From the NCBI RefSeq assembly GCF_002005305.1, contig NZ_CP014782.1, positions 1,116,001 through 1,180,000 on the forward strand: 64,000 nt of DNA, read 5' to 3'. Within the stretch, counting starts at the first letter, position 1, and each line of letters begins with the position of its first letter. Positions 8,745-17,375 of this stretch are shown here, in pieces. The translations under genes and the position numbers were made by a program. Under the pieces are notes generated by a model, which was given only the letters and a program-made list of their open reading frames with translations, had not been told where the DNA came from and made no database searches. This DNA comes from Shewanella psychrophila (lineage in GTDB: Bacteria; Pseudomonadota; Gammaproteobacteria; Enterobacterales; Shewanellaceae).

Positions 8745-9532
8745 CCTCCTTCTCTCAGTTCACCAGCCAAGTTGAGATTTCAGCCCCGGGAGAAGCCATA
8801 TTATCCACGGTAACCTTAGGCGAAGGACGTCTTGCCGATATCTCTGTCGAGGGACACTCCTACTTTGAGAATGGCATCGTTCCCCATTCTCGTTATAGCT
8901 TCTCTGACATGGACATGATTTCAAGCCCTGTATTCGGTGATGTCACCGCAACGCTTGCCTTATGTTCAACCACAGAGGGAAAATTTAATTGCCAGAACAT
9001 GAAAGATAAGATCTGTCTGGTTGAGCGAATTGGCAATCAAGGTGACACATTTCCCGAAATTGATGCAGTGAGAGCCTGTGGCAATGCTGGGGCGAGCGCG
9101 GTCATAGTTTACAGCAATGCCGAGCTTCCAGGCTTGCAAAACCCCTTCTTAGTCGATGAAGAAGATGAGTTCCATCTGGTATCAGTCTCTGTTGACCGTA
9201 GTACAGGTCAAGCTTTAGCCGCACAAGTGGGCTCGACTGTCACAATATCAAACACCGACAACGAAGATTACGAATATTACAACGGCACATCCATGGCGAC
9301 GCCTCATGCGTCTGGAATTGCGACCTTAGTGTGGAGTTATCATCCAGAATGCAGTGCCGCTCAAATACGCGTTGCTCTCGATGCCACAGCCGAAGATTTA
9401 CAAGCTCCGGGTCGTGATATCTATACCGGTTTTGGTCTGATTAATGCTCCCGCAGCCAAGGCCTTTCTGGATGTTTCTTGCGATGGCCCCGTCGATGGAC
9501 CATTCAGCACTCGGGTTAATGATGAACTGTAA
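8745..9532 (+). pseudogene. S8 subtilisin-like protease, C-terminal part (gene split by IS66)
   Basis: Continuation of the protease interrupted at 6405. The open frame begins inside the element at 8663, but host-gene sequence starts at 8745 (target duplication), with new codons from 8753. It contains a PA insert domain (TLALCSTTEGKFNCQNMKDKICLVER ... AVRACGNAGASAVIVYSN) between the oxyanion Asn and the catalytic Ser, then GTSMATPHASGIATLVWS with Ser501 of the rejoined 580-aa protein. No translation start of its own is evident. Family: secreted S8 proteases with PA insert, common in marine gammaproteobacteria. Confidence 0.92.
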
Positions 9533-9712
9533 TTGAACACTTGGGAGAGTATGAAACATGGCTCTCTCAGTCACTCACCTGATAGCCAATATCGCAAACT
9601 TGACTCAAGCTGATATCAGTAACCCTATACAGAGTCAATTATGCCTAGTGTGGGAAATAACAAATATTCGATGCAAGTACTCTGTTTTTACGGTACTTTC
9701 TAACAATAACTT

Positions 9713-12535
9713 ATGATTGCCGTTGGCAACAGATGGAAGAAGATGATGAAGATAAAATGGAAAGCCTCACTGGTCACCAAACTCACAGTATCATTTACCG
9801 CCGTCCTCGTCAGTCTCTGGCTCATGATTGAATACCAAGCTTACAGCAACACCTTTTCCCGCACCCTCCACCGAGCTCAGATAGCCTACGGTGAACTAAG
9901 TGACTTGAGGTCTCAGGTAAGTAACACCCTATTTTCCGATGCCCGCTATGATGCTCGTCAACTCGATAAGCAGTTACATCAATTCTCATCCATGAATGAG
10001 ATCAATGCCCAAGGAATAGTCGCTCATTATTTTCCTCTGGCAGAAAACCCTAATAAAGAAAATGACACCTTAAGCATGTGGATTGCCCAGACTTTTGGTA
10101 ATGCGGGCCAACACAGATATTTAGATAGCTTCATCTATAAGCCTCATAAAGGGATCGCTATTTATGCGGACTCCAATGCAGACGAAGAGTATTTTCAGGT
10201 AAGGCTCGAAGAGATAAAACAACTGACGAGTAAAAAATCCCTCGATGGTTATCGTTGGGGAGCCCCCATTCTTGATAAAAGATCCGGTGATTATCACCTC
10301 ATATTCAGTTATTCCAGTGATCCGGCTAATCCTGACGCTCCCCAGGTAGGTTTTGGGATAAACCTAGTCTCAGTTACGGATCTCAATAATTCATTAGGGC
10401 CTGGGGATGTCAGTTTTTTCATGACACCGGAAGGTGAACTATTCTCTAAATCTGTGTTGGCCTTGTCACCTGAGACCATCAATACCTTAAAACACGAGTT
10501 TAACAGCAGCCACCCAGATAATGAAAAGCGGGTTCTACATCCCTTAGGTGAATACTATGTGATTAAAGATCATATTTATGGCCCTGGATGGCAACAAATC
10601 ACATTGATATCAAATGATTTTCTGAAAGATATGGCCTTAACCCCCTTCTTCGCGGAATTGCCCTGGTCACTCCTCTCTCTGGCCTTTATGTCTTTCATCT
10701 TGCTCAATGTGTTGCGCATCAATTTTGCCAAACCTATTGGCCACTTTGTCAGCATAATTAACAGTGACAGCCAACCGACCTTAGAGCGGCGCCTCCCCGT
10801 AGACAGAAAAGATGAATTAGGTCAGATAGCCAAGGCCTATAATCACTTATTGGATACGGTCAAAGAAAATTATGATGTACTCGAAAAGAAAGTCGAAACA
10901 AGAACCCATGAACTGGCCATTGCCACCGAGGAAGCGGAAAAGGCTAATAAACGTAAGACTGAACATTTAACCAATATTAGTCACGAAATCCGCACCCCAC
11001 TCAATGGCATAACCGGTTCATTGGAACTGCTGCGTAATACCGAGCTCACCACTAAACAGATGGATCTCAGAGACACGGCTTATAACTGTGCAAATTCCCT
11101 GTTAGCCATTATCAATAACTTGCTCGACTTTTCCCGCATAGAAGCCGATCAAATTGAGTTAAATTATCAACTCTATCCCGTGTTGACACTGGCCGACAAT
11201 GCCATGATCACCATACAAAGCAGAATTGTAAACAAGCCCATTTCACTGGAATGCATCGTTAACGCTAATGTCCCGGAAAAAGCACTACTGGACCCCTTAA
11301 GAGTGAGACAGATCTTAGTCAATCTACTGGGAAATGCGGCCAAATTCACGGAGGAAGGTTATATTTTATTGCGTATAGAGGTTGTTGAAAACCATCTCTA
11401 TTTCAGCATTGAAGACACAGGTGATGGCATAAACATTCAAGATCAGCAACGAATATTCGAACCCTTTGCTCAAAGCTGTCACCACCAACCTGGCACAGGA
11501 CTTGGTTTACCCATATCGTCTAAACTCGCCCAGAAGATGCAAGGTCAGTTAACCATGTTTAGCACCTTAGGCAAAGGCAGCACCTTTGTGTTAGATCTGC
11601 CCCTGTCTCAAGCCACAGCCCCCTTAGCCTTACCAGACGATACCATCACAGCACCACTTGCCCTGCACAAACAGTTAGCATTATGGGGAATTAAACCGAT
11701 AGAGGGTGATAATGAGGAGTTAGATAACCCTGAGCTTAATCACCTGCCCGCCCGCCTCTGGCAACGTCTACATGAGATACGCCACGACTTGCCTCGCAAA
11801 CAAAGCAGTCATACGTTGGCTCTGCTCCCCTGGAGGCTAAAAATTCTGCTGGTGGATGATGTGGATACTAATCGGGATATTATCGGCAAGATGTTACTCG
11901 AGTTGGGTCAACAAGTATTCAGTGTCAGCAGCGGTGAGGCGGCATTGCAAAAAGGAATGTGCCATATCTTCGATCTGGTATTGATGGATATCCGCATGCC
12001 CGGACTCGATGGGTATCAAACCACACGAAAGTGGCGTGAAAGTGAAGATATTCTGGACACCGAATGCCCTATTTTTGCCCTCACTGCAAACGCTAACCCT
12101 ATGGAGCATGACATCATTCGAGCCGCAGGGATGAACAGCTACTTGACTAAGCCTGTATCATTGAAGCAGTTAAATATGGCACTTGAAGGGGCGGCAGATC
12201 TGCAACTGGATCGTGATATGCCTCTGGTCATCAATACCGATATCGACACACCTATGATCGATGTCTCCCACACCGATCTAAATCAGCGACTGGCCGCTCA
12301 TTTAACCGATATGGTCGAGCAAGCCAAACTGCATATTAATCAAGAAGAATGGAAACCCCTCAGTGATGTACTGCATACGATTAAAGGCAGCGCGGGTCTG
12401 GCGGGAATAAAAAACATTTCTGAAGTTGCTGCCGACTTAGAGGTCGCCCTGGAAGCCGAAGCGTGTTTAAATTTGGAGGAGTTTGCGCCCCTTGAGGCGC
12501 TAATTCAGGCATTAAACAGCGAGACAAACACATGA
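9713..12535 (+). CDS. SsrA/EsrA-like hybrid sensor histidine kinase
   Basis: 940 aa, near the length of SsrA. Order: TM1 (about 22-39), periplasmic sensor region (about 40-315), TM2 (LPWSLLSLAFMSFILLNVLRI, about 316-337), HAMP, HisKA with phospho-His424 (NISHEIRTPLNG), HATPase (NLLGNAAKF, DTGDGI, GTGLGL), receiver with phospho-Asp759 (VLMDIRMPG) and HPt with His888 (LHTIKGSAG). This is a full His-Asp-His phosphorelay ending on a partner regulator. The NarL-type regulator is the next gene, convergent, and an SPI-2-type T3SS lies nearby, so an SsrA-like role is likely (inference). Start uncertain: ATG 9713 has no clear RBS, whereas the ATG pair at 9743/9746 follows GGAAGAAG. Confidence 0.85.
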   Translation: MIAVGNRWKKMMKIKWKASLVTKLTVSFTAVLVSLWLMIEYQAYSNTFSRTLHRAQIAYGELSDLRSQVSNTLFSDARYDARQLDKQLHQFSSMNEINAQGIVAHYFPLAENPNKENDTLSMWIAQTFGNAGQHRYLDSFIYKPHKGIAIYADSNADEEYFQVRLEEIKQLTSKKSLDGYRWGAPILDKRSGDYHLIFSYSSDPANPDAPQVGFGINLVSVTDLNNSLGPGDVSFFMTPEGELFSKSVLALSPETINTLKHEFNSSHPDNEKRVLHPLGEYYVIKDHIYGPGWQQITLISNDFLKDMALTPFFAELPWSLLSLAFMSFILLNVLRINFAKPIGHFVSIINSDSQPTLERRLPVDRKDELGQIAKAYNHLLDTVKENYDVLEKKVETRTHELAIATEEAEKANKRKTEHLTNISHEIRTPLNGITGSLELLRNTELTTKQMDLRDTAYNCANSLLAIINNLLDFSRIEADQIELNYQLYPVLTLADNAMITIQSRIVNKPISLECIVNANVPEKALLDPLRVRQILVNLLGNAAKFTEEGYILLRIEVVENHLYFSIEDTGDGINIQDQQRIFEPFAQSCHHQPGTGLGLPISSKLAQKMQGQLTMFSTLGKGSTFVLDLPLSQATAPLALPDDTITAPLALHKQLALWGIKPIEGDNEELDNPELNHLPARLWQRLHEIRHDLPRKQSSHTLALLPWRLKILLVDDVDTNRDIIGKMLLELGQQVFSVSSGEAALQKGMCHIFDLVLMDIRMPGLDGYQTTRKWRESEDILDTECPIFALTANANPMEHDIIRAAGMNSYLTKPVSLKQLNMALEGAADLQLDRDMPLVINTDIDTPMIDVSHTDLNQRLAAHLTDMVEQAKLHINQEEWKPLSDVLHTIKGSAGLAGIKNISEVAADLEVALEAEACLNLEEFAPLEALIQALNSETNT

Positions 12536-12588
12536 TGATTGCACGCTTATACTCGGTCAGTATCAATCCTGCCATCACAAGAACAGAA

Positions 12589-13233
12589 CTAAGAGCCCAA
12601 CCTTTGGGCCCAACGCATCAATTCGGCCACATTATGTGCGTTGAGTTTGCGCATTAAATTCATTCGATGGGTTTCAACCGTCTTCAAACCTATGACTAAA
12701 TCTTCTGCGATATCCCGGTTGCGACGCCCCTCACAGATCAACTTGAGCACTTGTTGTTCTCTCGGAGTCAACATCGGCATATCACCATCGACGGCACCGA
12801 TCAGGGCTTCAACTTGTTGCTCGTCCAGACTCGGGTCGATAAAAGTCTTGCCTTTACTGACTGATTTAATTGCCGCTAATAAGGTACTTTTCGAACTGTT
12901 TTTTAGTACGTAGCCATTGGCTCCGACATCCAATGCCTCACGGGCACTCTTCTCCTCAACGGTAGCTGTCAGCACAATGATCATCATTTCCGGCCAACGT
13001 TGACGTAACTGACGGATAACATCGAAGCCACTCATGCCCGGTAATTTAAGATCCATAAATACCAGATCCGGTGTTAACTTTAAACATTGCTCATACACAG
13101 CTAAACCATCTTCAACAAATCCCACCAAATTCAACTCGGAATATGGGGCTAAGCAGCTACATAATCCATCAAAAATTAACGAATGGTCGTCTACTACCAA
13201 TATATTTATCGCCTTGTACTGGCCAAACGTCAT
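12589..13233 (-). CDS. SsrB/EsrB-like NarL-family response regulator
   Basis: 214 aa (SsrB is 212). Receiver domain with acidic pair in ILVVDDHS, phospho-Asp61 in LVFMDLKLPG, switch Thr in IIVLTATVEE and Lys in YVLKNSS, followed by a LuxR-type HTH (LTPREQQVLKLICEGRRNRDIAEDLVIGLKTVETHRMNLMRKL). Converges with the hybrid kinase (54 bp between the stops), unlike the co-directional ssrAB of Salmonella. Probable phosphate acceptor of that kinase and activator of the T3SS operon; this pairing is inferred from position and domain logic. Confidence 0.85.
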   Translation of the reverse strand: MTFGQYKAINILVVDDHSLIFDGLCSCLAPYSELNLVGFVEDGLAVYEQCLKLTPDLVFMDLKLPGMSGFDVIRQLRQRWPEMMIIVLTATVEEKSAREALDVGANGYVLKNSSKSTLLAAIKSVSKGKTFIDPSLDEQQVEALIGAVDGDMPMLTPREQQVLKLICEGRRNRDIAEDLVIGLKTVETHRMNLMRKLNAHNVAELMRWAQRLGS

Positions 13234-13812
13234 AGGCTCACCTCCAGAAGAGAGTTGGAGTTACCTGTATTATCCAGATAACATTAAACTGATCTTGATC
13301 ACAATCATCTGCATATTGAAGGGCTTTCAGTCGAATTGTCAAGACTTAGTGCGCAGTAGATTGTGCTTTATTACCACCAATAAAACTGATACCAGCTCAT
13401 TACAATAAAACACGCCAAACTCAGTTACAGCCTCATTTATACCGTATATCACTCCGAGTGTAGGTTAAGATATCTCTATCTACACCCAAGCGTTATTCAC
13501 CAAATATACGAAGTTTACAGGGATATCTAGCAATCACTCTTTATCTGCTTAGCCCGCTGGTAAACAATGACCTATTTTGAAAAACGAGGCCTTTACCCTC
13601 ACCAACACTCTCACTCATTACCGTCATTGAATATATCCAATCTAACCCAATTAACAAAAAGTGCTGAAAATCAGCCGCTTTTGTCCATAAGCCAGATTAA
13701 GGGACAATCCAGCTTCAAAGTTCTACCTGCATAACCCCGAAAAAGATTGCCACCACTTAGATTACTGCTAGACTTATAACTGTATAAATATACAGTTCAG
13801 GGTAAAACGACC
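13234..13812. other. Intergenic region between ssrB-like gene and umuD
   Basis: About 580 bp with no supported gene. It should contain the ssrB-like promoter (minus strand) and the umuD promoter. An imperfect 28-bp palindrome lies at 13458-13485 (GTGTAG ... CTACAC arms around AGATATCT), a possible operator. The LexA box near the right end is listed separately. Confidence 0.5.
13780..13795 (+). promoter_or_regulatory. LexA (SOS) box upstream of umuD
   Basis: CTGTATAAATATACAG matches the gammaproteobacterial LexA consensus CTGT-N8-ACAG, with an AT-only spacer. It lies 17 bp before the umuD start, where bound LexA would block transcription. Confidence 0.92.
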
Positions 13813-14247
13813 ATGATCAAAATGATCCCCATCTCAGCCAGTGCGGGAATAACCGGCTTCGAAAGCCCGGCTACCGATTACAAACAATTGCCTTTAAGTC
13901 TGGATGAGCTGCTCGTTGAGCATCCTAGCGCCACTTTTATCGGTCAAGCCAGTGGTAGCTCGATGCAAAATGTGGGAATTTATGACGGCGACATTCTCAT
14001 CGTCGACAGGCATGTAAAAGTACAAAACCAGGACATAATAGTGGCGAATTATAATGGCAACTTTGTCTGCAAAATTATTGACACCAAAAGACGAATGTTA
14101 CTCTCGGCTAGCGATGAACACCAACCTGTGGTCATACATGAGTACGATCAATTCAGTGTCGAAGGTATCGTCGTACGGTCTATACGCTGTCATCGACCCA
14201 GTCCTCTACTGATAAAGGGGCTAGCCGTCGAGTCAGCAATTAACTAA
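13813..14247 (+). CDS. umuD: UmuD, self-cleaving subunit of DNA polymerase V
   Basis: 144 aa (E. coli 139). RecA-stimulated self-cleavage converts it to UmuD', which joins UmuC as the error-prone polymerase V. The S24/LexA-type dyad is present: Ser50 (QASGSSMQN, aligning with Ser60 of E. coli) and Lys87 (NGNFVCKIID, aligning with Lys97). The cleavage site is probably Ala11-Gly12 (SASAGITGFESPA), where E. coli has Cys-Gly. Preceded by a LexA box and followed by umuC on the same strand, though with a longer gap than usual. Confidence 0.95.
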   Translation: MIKMIPISASAGITGFESPATDYKQLPLSLDELLVEHPSATFIGQASGSSMQNVGIYDGDILIVDRHVKVQNQDIIVANYNGNFVCKIIDTKRRMLLSASDEHQPVVIHEYDQFSVEGIVVRSIRCHRPSPLLIKGLAVESAIN

Positions 14248-14356
14248 TGAAAATTATTGATACATACTTTGTCATACTAGTGAACACTAGCGCTAATACC
14301 AGAATGGATACCAGAGTTAACGAGCCTGCTGAATCAACTCACTCAGAGGAGATCTG

Positions 14357-15610
14357 ATGTTCGCTCTCGTCGATGCTAATTCATTCTACTGCAGTGCCGA
14401 GCAGGTGTTCCGCCCCGAGTGGCGTGGCCGCCCTATTGTGGTCCTGTCGAACAACGACGGCTGTATCGTCGCCGCCAACCGTCAAGCCGTCGATGCCGGG
14501 GTCCCTAAGTTTGAACCTTACTTCAAAATTAAGGCTCTTTGTGACCGCTTAGGTATTATCGCCTTAAGTTCGAACTATGAACTCTATGGCTCACTGTCCA
14601 CCAGCATGATGGAGATAATTGGTCGTTTTGCACCGGATCAGCATGTCTACAGCATAGATGAATCGTTTCTGTCGTTTAAACATTGTTATCCTGCCATACC
14701 TTGCTTAGTCAAGCACGGTGAGGCATTGCGGCGTGCAGTATGGAAGGAAACTCGCTTACCTGTATCCGTTGGCATGGGAGAGACCTTAACCTTAGCTAAG
14801 GTAGCAAACCACGCCGCTAAGAAGCTCGCTGACTACAATGGGGTCTGTGTCATCGATAACTCAGCCCAACGAAAGGCGATTCTCTCCCAGATAAAGCCCA
14901 ATCATATCTGGGGCGTAGGGAGGCGCTTATCCAAGAAGCTGGATTTGATGGGAATAAAATCGGCCTATGCACTGTCTCAAATGGCACCGGGACTGGCCAG
15001 AAAACAGTTCAGTATCGAGATGGAGTGTACGGTGCGAGAACTCAACGGTGAGCCGTGTAAGGGCTGGGATCAAGCCAGAGCCGATAAACAACAGATCTTT
15101 TCGACCCGTAGCATGGGAGAGAGGATCACAGATTCAAACTCCCTGCAGCAAGCCCTCAGTAAACATGTCGGTATCGCCACCAGCAAGGCAAGGGAGCAAG
15201 GTTCATTGTGCTCAGTACTGCTTATTTTCGCCTCCAACTCCCCTTTCGATGAGCAGCCAACAGGCTTTAAACTCACTCACAGGTTTGCTTATCCCACTAA
15301 TGACACAGGTGAAATAACCCAAATAGTAACTCAAATAGCCAAGCAACAATTTAAAGCAGGGGTTCGCTATTACAAGGTAGGAGTCGGTCTCATCGATCTC
15401 ATCAGTGAGTCACATAATCAGCTGGATCTGTTTGCCTCACCGAGAAACCCAGCGTTAATGCAGGTTTATGATTCCCTCAATCACAGATACGGCTCCGACT
15501 CTATGTTTATGGCGGCACAAGGTATCACTGCAAAGTGGCACATGAGACGAGAATATCTCACACCTCAATACACCACCAGCTGGCAAGACATCCCCAGGAT
15601 CTATTGCTAA
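14357..15610 (+). CDS. umuC: UmuC, catalytic Y-family subunit of DNA polymerase V
   Basis: 417 aa (E. coli 422). Y-family motifs: FALVDANSFYCSAEQVF with the metal-binding Asp, VVLSNNDGCIVAANRQA, YSIDESFLSF (catalytic SxDE) and the HhH-type IWGVGRRLSKKLDLMGI. The C-terminal region ends ...MFMAAQGITAKWHMRREYLTPQYTT with the usual UmuC tail. AGAGGAGATCTG precedes the ATG. Separated from umuD by 109 bp rather than overlapping it, so it depends on readthrough from the SOS promoter or on a promoter in the gap. Confidence 0.95.
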   Translation: MFALVDANSFYCSAEQVFRPEWRGRPIVVLSNNDGCIVAANRQAVDAGVPKFEPYFKIKALCDRLGIIALSSNYELYGSLSTSMMEIIGRFAPDQHVYSIDESFLSFKHCYPAIPCLVKHGEALRRAVWKETRLPVSVGMGETLTLAKVANHAAKKLADYNGVCVIDNSAQRKAILSQIKPNHIWGVGRRLSKKLDLMGIKSAYALSQMAPGLARKQFSIEMECTVRELNGEPCKGWDQARADKQQIFSTRSMGERITDSNSLQQALSKHVGIATSKAREQGSLCSVLLIFASNSPFDEQPTGFKLTHRFAYPTNDTGEITQIVTQIAKQQFKAGVRYYKVGVGLIDLISESHNQLDLFASPRNPALMQVYDSLNHRYGSDSMFMAAQGITAKWHMRREYLTPQYTTSWQDIPRIYC

Positions 15611-15820
15611 ATTTAACTTTTAGTATCAGTGACCGCTGCCATCTCCCAGTGAAATTAAAAAGCATTAACAGGATCCTGAAACGAATAATATGAACTAGGT
15701 AAATCCAGCCGGAAGCAATACCATCAGAGTCATATATCGAGAAATGTAACCCAGCATAAGTGCTTTATTTATTTCAAACATCATCCGCACTAGGTGAATC
15801 TCTCAGGCATTAAACTCACC

Positions 15821-16120
15821 TTAAGTCGATATCACCACCTGATGCTTTTCAATCATAGGCCTACCGGTAAACGCTTCCTTGGGTAAAGGATGTTGATGAG
15901 ATAGCTTAAAATCCTCACTGTGGATCCACGCCTCAAAAGCCGCTTCATCTTGCCAAGTGGTAAAAACGACATAAGGTGCGCCCTCACTAATAGGTTTCAA
16001 GATCTGCATGGAAACAAAGCCAGCTTGTTTATCAATTTGACCAACACGCTGACGGAACCTATTTTCAAACTCATCCTGCCAATCCACCGACACCGGAATA
16101 CGGTTCGCAACAATATACAT
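15821..16120 (-). CDS. Antibiotic biosynthesis monooxygenase (ABM)-domain protein
   Basis: 99 aa from the ATG at 16120, chosen because GGAGG (16125-16129) is just upstream; the longer frame to 16141 lacks a site. A single ABM ferredoxin-like fold: MYIVANRIPVSVDWQDEFENRFRQR, QAGFVSMQILKP, PYVVFTTWQDEAAFEAWIHSEDFKLSH. Members include IsdG-like haem-degrading enzymes and quinol monooxygenases, and the sequence does not decide between these. Stands alone, convergent with umuC. Confidence 0.75.
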   Translation of the reverse strand: MYIVANRIPVSVDWQDEFENRFRQRVGQIDKQAGFVSMQILKPISEGAPYVVFTTWQDEAAFEAWIHSEDFKLSHQHPLPKEAFTGRPMIEKHQVVIST

Positions 16121-16248
16121 AACCCCTCCAAACAAAGACATCCAAAATTATTATGATAAAAAACAATCATTAAAAACACGTAAAAATCACCGCGAAACCC
16201 AGTGTGCCACGACTCTTCTATATCATCAATTGCCACATATGATAAATA

Positions 16249-16281
16249 GCATTTCTTAATGAGTAACTCATTAAGAAATGC
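16249..16281. repeat. 33-bp perfect palindrome (15-bp arms, TAA loop)
   Basis: Arms GCATTTCTTAATGAG and CTCATTAAGAAATGC around TAA. No T-run follows on either strand, so it does not look like an intrinsic terminator. It lies about 110 bp beyond the stop of the REP-type transposase and could be a REP/BIME-like substrate of that family, or a regulator site of the ABM gene. Confidence 0.6.
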
Positions 16282-16325
16282 CAAGAAAAACTAAAATCAG
16301 ATGAAATATTAAAATAAGGAAAACA

Positions 16326-16357
16326 CAAAACCCCGAATGGATATTCGGTTTGTTTTA
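16326..16357 (-). terminator. Probable terminator of the REP-type transposase gene
   Basis: Stem CCGAAT-GGAT-ATTCGG (16333-16348) with a T-rich run on the minus strand after it (GGTTTTGTGTTTT). It sits about 35 bp past the stop at 16392. The stem is only 6 bp, so strength is uncertain. A T-rich stretch also follows on the plus strand. Confidence 0.45.
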
Positions 16358-16391
16358 TACTATTTTATTAAGCAAAACGGATAAATATATA

Positions 16392-17372
16392 CTAGGCGCT
16401 ATCTAACCATTTATGACAGTTAGCCGCCCCTTGCCTGCGCTTTCTTTCTAAATGATCACAGTAACGACTTAGTTCTTGTAAAGTCCCCACAGGCCCCTTA
16501 AACAACCGAGTAAACTCTGACGTTATTTTTAGCCAATTCTGTTCCGGGATATTGAGCCTATGTAGAGTATGTCGTGAGCTTTCACTGATGGAACCGCGTT
16601 TATCGTTACGAATGATACGACCAGTGTCATCGACTAACTTTAAGTATTCTTCTACGCTAAAACATAGCCCTTTAGGCATATTCTTTCGTTCGTTATCGAT
16701 AAACGGAAATAAGTGATTGGGTTGTTCACCTACTAAGGCCGACTTTATACGTTGCTGAATACTGGTAAAATCAGAGGTTTCAGGAGTCTTAGCAATGCCC
16801 GCTCGTATAGGGTTCAAATCAACATAAGCCATACAGGCCAATACAGCCGCTTCGTCTAAAAGTGCTTGAGACTTAAACCTCCCCTCCCAAAATCTGCCTT
16901 TGCAGTTATCCTCAAAGTTGGCTTTTCTCGCTATTGGCTCATTCAAAGCGCGCATAAACCAAGATATGTCCATCAAGCGTTGGCGATATTCAAAGGTACT
17001 GTCCTTAACTGTTTTCAGCTCATAGGCATTAAGATCATCCCCATTAACAAAGCTTTGGGTCAATAACGTTCCCTTAAATAGCTTATGCCATTGAACTAAT
17101 ACCTCATTGTCTGTCCAGGCTAATGCTTGTTCTTTGTCGATACACAACACCACATGTAAATGGTTACCCATTACTGTATAAGCACAAACTTCAACAGCAA
17201 ACACTCCAGCTAATTCTAGCAATCGACTTTCGACCCAGTCACGCCTATGCTCATAAGATTGACCGCTATAATGATCTACACCACACAAATAAGCTCTTCT
17301 AACACAACGAGATACGCAGTGATAATAGGGAGTATCCTCTAAACTAACCAGTGCTTTTCTTGGTGTAGGCAT
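16392..17372 (-). CDS. REP-associated (Y1, HUH-type) transposase
   Basis: 326 aa, a full-length member of the Y1 transposase group common in Shewanella. N-terminus MPTPRKALVSLEDTPYYHCVSRCVRRAYLCG, the metal-binding HUH motif in MGNHLHVVLCID (about 70-82) and the downstream ACMAYVDLNPIRAGIAKTPE with the conserved Tyr region. Such RAYT-like proteins are single-copy domesticated transposases acting on palindromic REP sequences. It starts 4 nt after the Rhs stop, suspiciously tight for an unrelated insertion, and a perfect palindrome lies just downstream. Confidence 0.88.
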   Translation of the reverse strand: MPTPRKALVSLEDTPYYHCVSRCVRRAYLCGVDHYSGQSYEHRRDWVESRLLELAGVFAVEVCAYTVMGNHLHVVLCIDKEQALAWTDNEVLVQWHKLFKGTLLTQSFVNGDDLNAYELKTVKDSTFEYRQRLMDISWFMRALNEPIARKANFEDNCKGRFWEGRFKSQALLDEAAVLACMAYVDLNPIRAGIAKTPETSDFTSIQQRIKSALVGEQPNHLFPFIDNERKNMPKGLCFSVEEYLKLVDDTGRIIRNDKRGSISESSRHTLHRLNIPEQNWLKITSEFTRLFKGPVGTLQELSRYCDHLERKRRQGAANCHKWLDSA

Positions 17373-17375
17373 AAC

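Noticed and set aside
13034..13408. 124-aa plus-strand frame
   Set aside because: Antisense to the response regulator gene for half its length; no ribosome site and no protein-like composition.
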